Source of the DNA: Diphasiastrum complanatum
Taxonomy: Eukaryota; Streptophyta; Lycopodiopsida; Lycopodiales; Lycopodiaceae
Length of the DNA: 64,000 bases
Reading direction: 5' to 3'
NCBI GenBank assembly: GCA_029204225.1
Contig: CM055095.1
Location: 70,715,957-70,779,956 of the forward strand
Shown here: one piece after another, positions 13,701 to 24,419 of the stretch
How positions within the stretch are numbered: position 1 is the stretch's first letter
Layout: each line of letters starts with the position of its first letter
The notes under the pieces: model-generated
The model's database searches: none
Seen by the model: only the letters and a program-made list of their open reading frames with translations
What the model was told of the DNA's origin: nothing
Made by a program: the position numbers and the translations under genes

Positions 13701-14807
13701 TTGCATTGAAAGATGATCTGAGTTCAAAGAGCTCGTCCCCAAATTAGACAACATTTTCATATGCACTGCCGCCTCACCAGAAGCTGTGCACAGGAACTCC
13801 GATCCATTTTTCCAACTGTTATGTGCATTATTCGTCCTGGTTGTTGGGAAAGTAGTAGAGATACCGGGATGAGTTATGGTGGGGTCTGCAATGGATGTTA
13901 ATGATGAACGAGGGGACAGTGAAGTTGTAGAAAGGGCGCTTGGGGGACAGGGGTTACCGATGAAAGGCTGATGGCTTTGTCCATCATTGTAGAGATGACC
14001 TTCTTGAACAGTAATTCCAGTAGATGGCCCGAGTAAAACCATATTTGCTTCTGTAGAAGCATCAGGATAAGCATTGTAACCACTATTCATCAAAAATAGT
14101 TGCATTGCATCAGCTTGTGCATTTGCACCAGGAAAGAAAGATGCCATAAGAAGATCCTTGTTATTGTTTCCGTAACTTCCTGTTTGAGTGTTGGTGCCAA
14201 CGAAAAAGGTACCATCGACCGAGTATTGTAAAGGATTTGAGCTTGTGATCGCAGGCACACCTTGTGGGCTATTCGCTGTGATGGTTGGTGGGTTCATATT
14301 GTACTGCCCAAGTTGGGCATGGAAAGTATTCCAGCAAGCAGTTTTTGACAGGGAGGATGTCTGATTGGAGAAAGCTCCCGAATTCAGCGCTTGTCCTTGT
14401 CCAGATAAAAATGCTCCAAGCAAAGGAGGTGATACTGAGGGGAGGTCGCCAGAGGAAGCCGAAACATAATTGTTACCTTTAGAAGCTGGAGCTACGAATA
14501 GTTCTGCTCCTGTGGGAAAATTGTATTGTTCTGACGTCATTATGTGCCCCTTTTGCAATGGAACAATGTCATTCATGTTTGTATGTTGGGAAATCCCATT
14601 GTATCCTCGCAAAGAGATGGATGAAAGCTCAAATTGATCAGGATGGTCAGCTTGCTGCGCATCTGATTCTAGTTGACGTACTTCTAGAGCAGTTGCTGAG
14701 CCAGCAGAGTCGTCACTTTGAGGTGAAGCAGCAGGAGCTGATGGTACTCTGAGCTTTTTACGTATGCTCTGCTGTGCCACGTGTGTTTGCTGATGCAGGT
14801 GATGCAT
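855..14807 (-). CDS. BEL1-like TALE homeodomain transcription factor, five coding exons
   Basis: Nuclear DNA-binding protein of the plant BELL class. Members of this class pair with KNOX homeodomain proteins to control meristem and organ patterning. Coding exons are 14807-13448, 13332-12974, 2523-2141, 1975-1915 and 1775-855. Phases are consistent and give about 1027 aa. In order I see: an N-terminal HVAQQS..KKLRV motif (about 10-25) like the BELL N-terminus; a ZIBEL-like SLNLSLSS (about 415); the SKY domain with [14 protein letters not shown] (about 470-484); the BELL domain (about 563-640, [34 protein letters not shown]); a TALE homeodomain (about 678-738) with the PYP loop and helix 3 [12 protein letters not shown]; and a C-terminal ZIBEL motif VSLTLGL (about 946-952). 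The protein is longer than the usual 500-800 aa because the N-terminal and C-terminal regions are long. The start is the first in-frame ATG after a probable 5'UTR acceptor. The BELL class is certain; the PNY/BLH8-9-like subgroup is only a guess from the N-terminal motif. Confidence 0.93.
1915..1975 (-). CDS. BEL1-like exon 4 (61-bp exon, homeodomain helix 2)
   Basis: A short exon too small for ordinary ORF calling. It encodes the end of the PYP loop and [20 protein letters not shown]. The acceptor is ATTAG. The 3' boundary, after the CAG codon for Gln721, is followed by GCAAGA rather than GT. Both family conservation and the clean join to exon 5 (Q then VSNWF) require this boundary, so the intron is probably GC-AG. 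Confidence 0.88.
2141..2523 (-). CDS. BEL1-like exon 3 (BELL domain and homeodomain helix 1)
   Basis: Encodes residues 574-700 plus two bases of Pro701. The acceptor is TTCCCACAG and the donor is GTGAGT. It contains most of the BELL (POX) domain that mediates KNOX partnering and the start of the homeodomain ([19 protein letters not shown]), ending just before the TALE-specific PYP loop. Confidence 0.9.
4526..4537 (+). other. copia-type primer-binding-site-like motif
   Basis: TGGTATTAGAGC differs by one base from the plant initiator-Met tRNA complement (TGGTATCAGAGC) used by Ty1/copia elements. It implies an LTR ending just upstream (about 4524) and decayed internal sequence downstream. I could not define the LTR ends. 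Confidence 0.4.
5505..5594 (+). repeat. 45-bp tandem duplication
   Basis: Two almost perfect copies of a 45-base unit start at 5505 and 5550. The unit length is a multiple of three. In the surrounding open frame (5380-5637) it gives a duplicated 15-residue block ([15 protein letters not shown]). The frame itself is not recognised. Confidence 0.85.
7050..8650 (+). pseudogene. hAT transposase relic, copy 1
   Basis: This region is similar at the DNA level to 9.35-11.4 kb over several blocks: 7090-7370 with 9360-9670, 7530-7800 with 9685-10010, and 8100-8300 with 10985-11190. In broken frames it reads [13 protein letters not shown], then [11 protein letters not shown] and RYHTTLAM, which match the DUF659/transposase part of plant hAT proteins. 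An acidic Glu/Asp/Asn-rich stretch (7850-8000) follows. The middle of the transposase is missing compared with copy 2. It lies antisense inside BEL intron 2. Confidence 0.6.
9350..11400 (+). pseudogene. hAT transposase relic, copy 2 (more complete)
   Basis: Decayed hAT-superfamily transposase. Recognisable pieces in order: DUF659-like [18 protein letters not shown] (about 9410-9470), [12 protein letters not shown] and [15 protein letters not shown] (9800-9905), [13 protein letters not shown] (9975-10015), [20 protein letters not shown] (10210-10270) and a C-terminal dimerisation-like WW/ETPEL segment (about 10930-11010). Several frameshifts and stops separate the pieces, so it is not functional. 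The AT-rich 3' flank is shared with copy 1. Terminal inverted repeats were not identified. Confidence 0.72.
12007..12234 (-). pseudogene. Leucine-rich-repeat receptor kinase fragment
   Basis: The minus-strand frame contains two LRR-like units, [13 protein letters not shown] and [14 protein letters not shown]. They fit the plant extracellular LRR pattern L..NxLxGxIPxxLGxLxxL. Only about 75 codons survive, with the first unit degraded and no kinase domain. It is probably a captured or retro-inserted fragment inside BEL intron 2, on the same strand as BEL. Confidence 0.5.
12290..12960. other. Intron sequence with a short imperfect repeat
   Basis: No gene. Around 12296-12420 a block reading as TATTG-GG-A-GCTCC-TTGAGAGCAT appears twice in diverged form. 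The remainder up to exon 2 is featureless AT-rich intron. Confidence 0.3.
12974..13332 (-). CDS. BEL1-like exon 2 (SKY domain and start of BELL domain)
   Basis: Encodes residues 454-573. The acceptor CATGCAG (13334-13333) is preferred over the nearby TTTCTAG because only it keeps phase 1 and leaves no stop. The exon starts with a split Asp codon and includes the SKY domain ([14 protein letters not shown]). It ends KLVNMLQE at donor GAG then GTAACA, in phase 0. Joining to exon 3 gives the canonical BELL-family reading MLQE-VDKRYRQ. Confidence 0.88.
13448..14807 (-). CDS. BEL1-like exon 1 (N-terminal region)
   Basis: Encodes residues 1-453, ending in phase 1 at a strong donor (GGAG then GTATGT). 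Rich in Ser, Asn, Gln and Thr, and probably disordered. It holds the conserved N-terminal HVAQQS..KKLRV motif and the SLNLSLSS motif near the end. The open frame continues upstream without an ATG to 14887, where a good acceptor (TTATTGCAG) sits. This supports ATG 14807 as the start and a leader exon further upstream. Confidence 0.88.
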
Positions 14808-14887
14808 GATAAAGAAATAACGATATGTATGATACTCTGATGCTATCAGCAAATGCTTTCTGACCAAGATAAATTTCCTCCTTAGCA

Positions 14888-15559
14888 CTGCAATAAGAGG
14901 TTTGTAGACAGAAGCGATTAGAATAAGAAACGGTTCAAAATAAATGCATGCATATGATTGGAATAAGAATCATTCGAACAAGGGAAAAGGACACTGGAAG
15001 CTCAACAAAAAGCTTTTGTTCTTATCTTTTCTTATTTTAGTGTTAAATGCTAAAAACATGAAATTCTGTCAAAAGCTTATCAAAAGATGTTATTTTAGTC
15101 ACAATTATATTTGTGGAAATAGTAGAAAAGGCTCAGCTTCACTTACCTGGACTGGAATTATGAGAAATGGATCTAAATCATGCCATTCGTATCGGCATAT
15201 TGTAGCCGTCAAAATAGAGAACTTGGAGAACTTGGACTTGTACGTCAAATCGGCATATTGTACGTCAAAATAGAGAACTTGGAGCCGCGTCTCTGAAACA
15301 TTCAAAAATAGGAGGAGAACAAAAGTCTAGGTTACGATTTTACATGGGAAATCTTGTTATTAGATGACATTCATGTCCATGCTCTGTGGTCTGAATGTGT
15401 GCTTGCAGTGCGCGCGCACGCACGCGCGAGAGAGAGAGAGTACCAGGCAATCGCATTTTCTTAAAGTATTATTCTCTTTTAAGATTCTAAGAAGGTGAAA
15501 ACTGATTTGCCTTAAGTCATCAGAGCAGTAACTTAAAAATTCATGTTGAGATGACTTAC
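14888..15559 (-). other. Probable 5'UTR intron of the BEL1-like gene
   Basis: The acceptor TTATTGCAG ends at 14888. A consensus donor (GCTG then GTAAGT) lies at 15559-15558, and a second one (CCAG then GTAAGTG) at 15146-15145. The second could mark an alternative or extra leader exon. The segment contains a CG/CA-rich run and a short GA tract (15405-15440), as well as a 25-base direct repeat (about 15196-15230 and 15247-15282). RNA data would be needed to choose between donors. Confidence 0.5.
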
Positions 15560-15800
15560 CAGCGCAATCAAGTACGTGAGCCCATCAAGGGGAAGGACCC
15601 GCAGGAGAGTAGAAAGAGTTGGAGGGAGAAGATATCTTGATCGTTGCAACTACCTATGTAGTATGGGCATCATAACACAGGGAACATAGGAGCAAAAAGA
15701 AATAATTGGCAGCTGAACATAGGCATTTGCAATCCTGTACTATTTGACCATTGATAGAGATCTCCTAGCTGACAACAACTGAAAGGCTCATGTGAACTAA
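15560..15800 (-). promoter_or_regulatory. Probable leader exon and promoter-proximal region of the BEL1-like gene
   Basis: Sequence directly upstream of the 15559 donor. It includes a GA-rich plus-strand stretch (15600-15640, CT-rich on the gene strand), common in plant 5' leaders. I cannot place a TATA box or start site with confidence. Confidence 0.3.
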
Positions 15801-18346
15801 ATTTTTCAGCACACGATCAATCGAGTGCGTGCCTGTGGACTACATAGATCTAAAATTACTGATGTGCATATTATGTTCGGTAATCTGGAATCCTCGTTGT
15901 TCAGTAAGGATTCTGGAAAACATTCACTGAATTCCAATCTTTTACTAGTTTATCATAAATCAATGCGCTGCTCAAATCCTGCAAAATATAGATTTAACAT
16001 CTCCAAAGTATACTAGATATTTTTAGAAGCAATCATGCTAACTACATTTAAATGAATCTAGTGAAAATAAAACAAGGTCGTAGTTTTCCTAGAACGGAAC
16101 ACTTAAAAAGCTCAGGCCCGCACCCATGCTTGTGCTTGCAACCATGTAAACACTTGCTCATTGGTTCTTTTTCTAGTCTCAACTATTGAACCAGTCACAA
16201 ACGTGCGCCATATGTTGTTGTGTGGCTCCACTCTCTAGGTACCTGTCATCTGAGTTTTCACTTACAACCAAAATATTATCCATGAATATCGTTTATCGTT
16301 TTTGTCATGATGAAACATCCATCCTAAAAGCTAGAAAATAGCATGAAGAAGCCTGAGCCGTGAAAAATTAATCCAGCTTAAAAGCCCATTTCCAGATTTT
16401 TTGAGCTAGACGTACCATTCCGTATATAAAGAATAGAATGAGGTAGGAAGCGAGGTAATTATAAAAAATGGGTATGCCTCACAATGAATGCACTATCACA
16501 TTGAGATTTGAGGCGAGAGGAAAACGCAAGATGTGAATGAAAAATGCAGAAAGCATGAAGCTGTTTCGAAATCAGGTTATATCAATGTCTGCTTTTAGCC
16601 ATTGTTTCTCAAAAGAGAGCAATTTTGTTTGTCATTCAAAAGAGCTCCCGTTGCTTCTTGATAGCACTCCCAGAAGATGGGCTATTTTGATTTTTCTGCA
16701 ATTCTACAGTAATCAGCTTATTTACCTGATTAACAGATCTTTTACAGAACATGCTGCCATTGCAGTTTCTCAAATATCTTCTATGGACTAGTTTGCTACT
16801 GTAGAACAAGCTTTTTTTCTTTTAGCATTTTTATTAAGCATTCAAATGGCCTTAATGAAGTATTGTTAAATTTTCTTGGCATATTGTGGATACTGTCTGG
16901 ACACATGGTCACTAGAAATCAATGCAGGCTCTTATCAGGTGTGTCTTTTATGTCTACTGGGGCCCAAGCTGTATCATGCATTTGGATGGAACTGCTTGCT
17001 GGCCGTCAAAACCATGGGTAGCCATTAATCACTTACATTTGTCATCGGGCCCTTTCACAAAGTAGCTGGCTATGTCCCCAGAGCTTTGAACAATCTCATC
17101 TTCCTTTGAGGTTGCATCCAAGATTTTTAATCAGCTTGCTGCAATTTCACCTTGACAATGATTGATCAAATTACCCTCTTCCTTCTCAGACATATCCCAA
17201 AATGATGTAAGGATCTTCCAATGTAGAGCCTGTCACTTCCCAGGTAGTCTAATTAGAACCAGCTCTCCAATGCCCATCCCAATTTGAGGATATTTAATGT
17301 TCCCCTTTAGTTAGCATATCTCCTGGCTTGATTCTTTTCAGCCTTAGCATTTGTAAAGATCCATACGTATGTACATTGATATAGAAATTTCATATATTAA
17401 CTCTTGTTACGTTGTATTAACATGATATATTCTACATATTTGTCGAGATTATTAAAGCTTATTAAAAATTTCACGTCATATGGAACATGGGAGATTTCTC
17501 CATACTCTGTACATAATGTGTACGGAACAACATTCAGAACGGAACTGATTCACATGCTACCAAAAAATGATCCATAAACACTTGGGACACTAATTATTGG
17601 ATTTTAAAGTCATTTCACAATAAAATATATTTCCCAACATTCATTTCTTATTGCGTCATTATTCTGGAGTGTTTATGTCTACTTGGCTGCATAATATTTA
17701 TTCATGAGCAAAACCATCAACAAAGAATGATTGATATTTATTCATGAGCAAGCAATGAGAACGATCATTCTTTTGAGATAACACGCTTTTTCAAAAAAGT
17801 GCATGCAAAACACAACATTAAGAATAACCAATATTCAGAACGCTCAAAACACGAATCAACCTAAAAAAATTTATGCCATTCCTTCTTCAGACTCATAGAT
17901 TGAAGTAATTTTGCGGAGCACAAGAATTTGATGAGCATGAAAAATGTGAGTAGGTCTGCTGAGTGTGTCTGATATCAATATCACAAGCCTTAAGCAGGAA
18001 TACTGTGACCAGACTGCACCTGCCAGCACAGAAGTTTTCAGGAATTGATGGAGAGTCTTACCAATGAGCAAGCACTTTTAAACAAGGGAAGATTGTGATT
18101 GCTCAAAGATAAGAAGAATCCAAACACTCTCATACCTTGAACTTCAAGAAAAGATACATGTAGGAGGATGTTTTTGTTAGGTGTTGAAGTTGTTTTCATT
18201 TAGGAGATAGAAAGCTGATGACATCATCAAAAGAGAACGTCTGTGTGTCAAATAGAACTCTTGAATAATTTCACAGAATTAAGACATATATATCTATTTG
18301 TGAAATTAGAATATATCCATATTTACAGACTCATGGCTCAAAAATC
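15801..18346. other. Intergenic, nothing recognised
   Basis: AT-rich sequence with only short open frames on both strands. No similarity to known domains, RNA genes or clear repeats was seen. It lies upstream of the BEL1-like gene and could hold regulatory DNA. Confidence 0.4.
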
Positions 18347-18691
18347 TGTAGGCTAAATTAGCAAGAAGACAAAGGAATCAACAGGGAACTGCTAATTGAT
18401 AGCTATAAACAAATATCTATGTAAATTACACACAAAAGACAGGATCTTACAATAGATATGAACTGCAAAAGCTACAGTTCTACATTATGTAAGTGAAATT
18501 GCAAGTACGTATCTGAACTTGATACTGTGGTGTTGTGCACCCTGGCCTTCCATCGTTATAGCCAGAATTAGCCCAGAGGTGCCAAGAAACAAACACGTAG
18601 GATTGATGATGTTGCTACTTATTAAGGCGATGTGGACTGCTGACATCAGCCTAACATATATGGTTTAGATATTGGCTTACCAACTTCAACA
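18347..18691 (-). repeat. 3' LTR of the short element
   Basis: Pairs with 19629-19979. Shared blocks include GGCTAAATTAGCAAGA, GAGGTGCCAAGAAAC and GACATCAGCCTAAC, in the same order. Divergence is substantial, so the insertion is old. Confidence 0.6.
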
Positions 18692-18848
18692 ATCTCTCCC
18701 TTGAACAAAGCATCTAACACCCTATGATTAGATCTTGCACTATATCTCAGAATTGCAATCACCTACATGCAGCCTGTGCATATACACATTGTAGTGGGCT
18801 ATGCAACTATACACAACGACTATGATTAGGTTTGAATTTTAATGACAT

Positions 18849-19121
18849 CTACAAGAAATTTCTATCATTAAAAGTGAACTTGATACTTTCAATGTCATGA
18901 GTTTGGTAAATGTCTCCAAAGATGGAGGTAAATTGTCTATAAGAATCAAGTAAACTGTGGAGCAACGTCACTAGAGCTTCATCCTCTTTTTGATCAATTA
19001 TTGCTTGCAGTTTCAAATCATGGACTCCCTCTGAAATCTTCCAAATAATGAACTCCTTATAAAAATGAAGAATATGATTTGTGATTGTCTTTACTTGTAC
19101 ATTGCTTCCATGCCCTTCCAT
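18849..19121 (-). pseudogene. gag-like remnant
   Basis: A 90-codon frame with EDEALVTLLHSLLDSYRQF resembles the copia gag segment around the usual L.SLP.SY motif. It sits between the two LTRs in the expected orientation. It is too short and diverged to be certain. Confidence 0.4.
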
Positions 19122-19412
19122 GCTTCCACTATGGTGTTAGCCTTGCAAACTTGATGGAGTTGATCGTCATTTAAACTCAGGAGAATCAACTGTCCCTTCA
19201 AAATCATTCCCTTGCTTTCTACAAGCTTTCTGTCTTTATTTCATCACCATTTGCTATGTTCCAGAGATCTCTCCCAAGCAGAAGCATGTGCATTTTTTGC
19301 TTCCACAGGTTAAAACTCTCATTATTGAATTTCTCAAATTGCCCTGGCTTCCATGCTGACTGAGGCAGGAAAGAGAGAGATGGACATTGGACAGCAAAGA
19401 GGGAGAGGCAGG

Positions 19413-19416
<4 letters not shown>

Positions 19417-19486
<70 letters not shown>
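19417..19486. repeat. (GA)n microsatellite, 70 bp
   Basis: Perfect GA dinucleotide tract inside the short LTR element. Confidence 0.95.
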
Positions 19487-19488
<2 letters not shown>

Positions 19489-19628
19489 TTCCCTACGAAA
19501 TCATCTTGAAAAGAAAGTGAGGGGTCCAAGAATTGTTTTCTAGGACAGTGCCGGTCAAGTTTTAATTGGTGACCTGCAGATGTTGGTGGTTTTGCATGAG
19601 AGGGCAGCACATGTCAGCCCATAAACTT

Positions 19629-19979
19629 TGTTGGCTAAATTAGCAAGACGACAGGCAACAGCAGGTAACTGCTAAATGACAGCCATAAACAACTATCTGT
19701 GTAATGCTACACATGAAAGATGGGATCTTTACCATGGAGATGTCTGCAGAAGCTACAGTACTACATTATCTAAGCGAAACGGCAAGTACATATCTGAAAT
19801 TCCTACTATGTTGTTGTGTGCTAGCCTTCCATTGTAGACTGCTTTCATAGCCAGAACCAGCCCTGGAGGTGCCAAGAAACATACATGTAGGATGGAGAAG
19901 GACAATCAATTAAGGGGATATGAACTACTGACATCAGCCTAACTCACATGATTGAGAGGTTTGCTTACCAACTTCAACA
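19629..19979 (-). repeat. 5' LTR of the short element
   Basis: Upper member of the LTR pair, read on the minus strand. The boundaries TGTTGG and TTCAACA were chosen where similarity with the lower copy starts and stops. Confidence 0.6.
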
Positions 19980-22900
19980 AAACCAACATCCAACAAGGGG
20001 TGAACTGGACGGGAGCAACAAACACAACAGGTTGCACCCAAAGTGAAAGACCACAAGAATGAGCTGTGATGAATGAATCTATGCTGAAAGATAGTATAAC
20101 AAGGCATGATACATTGTGTAAGGCACATGTATCAACTTCTGAGGAGCATGAGGAGTTAGTATCAAAGACAATGTTGAGCACAATAACTCCCTAAGAGGTA
20201 TTTCCTCCAAGCATATATTAATATTCTGAAAGGTGCCATACTAGCTATGAATGTAAAATTGATTTGGTATAATCAACATCACAACACTTAGCCCCGATGA
20301 CTATTCTTTAGGCACCAAAATTGTGTCATAGTTTTGAGACATGGTGATGGATCACAAATCGCCCTAAGCTGGGGGCCCTTCCGATGGTGGAAGGAATGTG
20401 TCTATTTCTCAAAAAAATCACAACATCACGGAGCTGCCATCCAAAACAAGACATCTGGCAGAAAAAGGCCCAAGTTCGTTTACAAAGGACTGCCTCCCCA
20501 GGAAAACGGTAGCTACGAGACACGTAGTAATTCAGATGACCAACAACGATGTGGGAGAGGAGACAAAACAAAGTGTTTTTAAGGTGATTTTGTTCATTTC
20601 CATACTACAATTTGTGCATAGAAACTCTTTGCTAACAACAATGAATAGGATCTGAGTTCTGGGCAGAAATGACACTACATGGTTTCTTATCCACTGATAA
20701 AACAGCTTGACCGGAGCAAGCAGCTTGTATCTCACGAATTGAATTTTGGAGCATGTACTCATCTTGATGCTTGTATAGGCAAAACTCATGGAGAATAGGA
20801 ACAGTTTCTGTTTGCAAACTTTTAGGAACAAAAGAGCCCAGAAAAACAACTCAGAACTCGTAATTCTTGACAGCAAACTGCTGTCCGCAACCAGTTAGTT
20901 CAAGAAAAACGGTTTTCGAACCAAACTAGATCGGAACATAGTTCCAACCATACATAAGGCCAATAACACCAACACAAGCATAGTTATCATACAAAACATC
21001 AATAGACTACATGCTAAATAGAAACAAAGTCAGAAGTAAACATAAGCAAGTTCATTGATGTAAGTTTATCTCAGATTCTTATCCACGACATATGTCTCCG
21101 CCCCTATTAAAATTTTTCAATCATGTACTGACTCTCTCAACACTAACATTGCTAATAATAACACAATCAAACAATGAGTATCCTCCATATCTTGTATTCT
21201 TGAAAAGACCAGCATGGCCTTCCTAAGTTCATGCCATTCTCATCGCTGAAAATTCTCTTTTTACTGAACGTCAAACTCACTGTTAGACTCACTAGCCTGT
21301 TCTGTTCATGAACTATGTGCACTGAAAGTTCCGTGCTGTACCCTTTGTGTGGTTACTATTCCTCTTGCTACCCACTCTCTAGCAGTAATTGAGGAGGCAA
21401 GACCTTTGTAAGTTTATGAATATGTAAGCAAGATTAGTTTACTAAGAGACAGACAGATTAAAAAACCATATAGTAGTTAGAGAGAATATTATTTGAATGC
21501 TATAGTAATTCATGAAGAATAGTAGACCGTGTCTAGTACATCAACAGACTGATCCTTGCATGTACCCTTGGAATAATACATGAGGTCTTTTTATAAAGCT
21601 GTAGTTAGGAGTCCATTATCTGCAACATCATCAACTGTTAAACATCATCTACAAAGAACATGTATGCTGTTGGGAGGAAATTATCAGCTAGATAAGAAAG
21701 ATGTAATGCTATTTGTTTAAGAATGCGAAAATTATCTAAGAGCTTGCTTTCTGGCTGTTGTATTGGATAAGAATACTCTTTACTGTTTTGTCCCAAAACT
21801 TCCTAAGAGATGTCAGGATTTCATATGGCATAAAGAGCCCTAAAGAAGGCATCTGAAGAAATGGTGTTTTCTGAAATCCCAACTTCCAAGTAGAGTGGAT
21901 CATGGAATGGTAAATGGCATTTGTCTGGTTATGGCGCATTGAAGTCCACAGTTCTACCTACTTCAGACATACCTACTTCTTCCATTTATAGCCAAATTTT
22001 TTGATAGAATGTTAAAAGTGCATGGAGGCTTTTCCGGAGTGAAAATTCATATGGTAGAAAAAAATGTATGCACATTGAAATAGCCACATGCTAAAGGGCA
22101 TTATAAGAACTTCGAAGTAAAGTTCCAAACGAATACGTCTAGAACATCATTTGTATAACTAAGGGTATTGAGACAAATCTGAAGAGTTATGAATGGCTTT
22201 ATGCACTTCTAACAATAAACTATACATGTATTGGAGATCGGACTACTTGAAATTTTTAGTTGGTTCATGCACCTGTGATATTAAATAAAGCATGTACTAG
22301 AGTCATACTAGAGATTGGATGACTCAAATTTTGAGAGAATGGATCACTTAACTCTAGTTGGGGACTAGGGCTATATCTGTAGACTTCAACGTTAACATGC
22401 CATGGTTTATGATTAGAACTTACTGCAATCACTGCATATCGCACCACCGATACTTCCTAGTTTACCTCAAACGGTTTAGCAATTGACAACATGACTTTTT
22501 TATGGAGTCACGTTATAGCTTCAACCCTTGTTTATAATGTTCATTCACAGGTAGATAAGGGATCGATATTTGGCTTAGGTCCTATGAACCTTTTGTGGGC
22601 TGACATTGAACTTGGTGGAAGTAAGAGATGGTTAACATTCAAGGGTCTATGTATACTTCTATCATATGTAAATGATAATACAAGGGAAAGAAGACAAAGA
22701 AGGTGACTCAAAACGTAGTGAACATTGATATGTTGTATTTTGTGGGGAGAGGCAAATAGACAGAACACGGGGTTTCAAAGTGTCAATGGAAATATCAAAC
22801 ACCTTCACTTTCAGTTTGAATATCCTGCAAAAGTATAGTAATGTCTCATGACACGCAGTACCTCCAAGTTTAATCTTGAAAACAGCAGCACTCAAACCCC

Positions 22901-24400
22901 AGAGCTCGAGGATGAAACCACACACATATATAAATAAATGTTGGTTCATCAAATGCAAATTCCACAAAATATCATACTGAAACAATTCAGTCAATCTTAG
23001 GAAATTGGCTTCAGTATCCACTAATACAGTACTATAATAACAATTATGAAGCTTTAGTACTAGTGAAGTTCTTGGCTTGAAATGCCCTATTCCAAAACGT
23101 CTATGGAACAGAGGATGATAGCACAGGTTTAGCTGCATATCATATAGTACTGCCTATGTTAGCTGGTGATATTCCGACTAAGAGAAGGATAGTCACCTGG
23201 GAAGAAGAAGCCCTAAGCATAACATGATTGATACTGATGACTCGTGATAGTATAGATAAAAAACGTTAATAAGAACTGTTGCGGTATTTGTATTCAGTTA
23301 ATTCTAGTTCCAGCATTTACAAAAGTACGTACTAACGACTATACTTCATTATGATTTGCTAAACAAAAAAGTTTACATGGTAAGCTTTAAGATTACTGGC
23401 ATACAATATGATCATGCCAGAGAGAAGAGGCTGAGTGCCAGAATCTTTCTTTTTTATCCTTCAAGCTAAGTCTATCTTGGCAATTAACAAACACACATTT
23501 CCTGTCTGATTTTATTTATATCACTTTGAAACTAGCACTTGGTGGCAGGTGTTCAATTATGTTTCACATGATAGTTCTATGCATTTAGCAAACATCAGAT
23601 TTAGAAGTGGCTTCAGACATTTACATGTTCCCATGTGTGAACTCAGATAGCAAAGATAGTAAAGATCACGAACACTTGCACTACATTTTGCCAGCTTACC
23701 ACCACTATACAATCCTTTACATCATGTAGGTTTATCAAGAAAGTAAACGTACTGTTTAAGTAGGCCTCTGTGCCCAGATATGCTTACACACAATACTTAT
23801 TTAGTCTCATATAACTGTACAATGTGCAGGGTATCTAGGAAATAAAGCAACGCTTATTAAAGAAAGACATGAGTCCGTTATATCTTATCCTGTGTGATGG
23901 ATCATTTGCGGGAATGGATTTTATAGCCAGTATTGAAAACGGATTCAAAGCATGTGAGATTTTGTTTCGAGCAAATAACTCACCTTATTCAAGTCGAAGT
24001 TTCCAAATCAAAGCTTTAAGTTTCAAGAAGTGCACAATGGACGACAGTACTCCCTCGAATCTCAGAAAAAAGTGTGTTACCTGCCAGCAACATATCAAGT
24101 CAGCATATTCAGTTTCTACGTATATTTGTATTCAGATTTTAATCAATGAGATATGAGCTTTTTGTAAATTATGGTGCTACAAACCATTCTGCAATTTTTT
24201 TGCACATTGTACGTCACAGACTAACTTGTGCTCCGACGTTAAGCAATGCCGCTACATTGAACTTGAAACGTGGCCTCGTTGTAAAAGTAGACTAAACCAG
24301 ACGGTTGATATAATATACATACACTTATTGTTAACAGAGAAAGTTGATCGCTATGAATACCTCAGTACATGGATCTTCTGACCAGGAAAAATGATGTACT
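19980..24400. other. Intergenic, nothing recognised
   Basis: Several open frames up to 158 codons occur (for example minus strand 22662-23138), but none shows a known domain or plant-like codon bias to my eye. No RNA gene seen. Confidence 0.4.
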
Positions 24401-24419
24401 ACAGACGAGGCAGTCAAGA

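Larger units (their letters stand above)
18347..19979 (-). mobile_element. Short LTR retrotransposon (deleted or TRIM-like)
   Basis: Two similar flanking repeats (18347-18691 and 19629-19979) both begin TGT and end TTCAACA. On the minus strand the LTR therefore reads TGTTGAAG...CAACA, with short inverted ends. Next to the lower repeat, minus-strand TTCAAGGGAGAGAT (18692-18708) is a typical copia polypurine tract preceding a 3' LTR. Outside flanks AAATC (18342-18346) and AAACC (19980-19984) may be a target duplication with one change. The 0.94-kb interior holds a gag-like remnant and a (GA)n tract. No good primer-binding site remains after the upper LTR. Confidence 0.6.

Noticed and set aside
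14808-14888. Upstream extension of BEL exon 1 as coding
   Set aside because: The open frame upstream of ATG 14807 lacks an ATG and begins at an acceptor-like site; a GTG start is implausible in a plant nuclear gene.
19254-19610. 118-codon minus-strand frame
   Set aside because: Driven by the (GA)n tract; no flanking domain.
22662-23138. 158-codon minus-strand frame
   Set aside because: Aromatic and Cys-rich translation without recognisable domain, splice context or homologous copy in the window.
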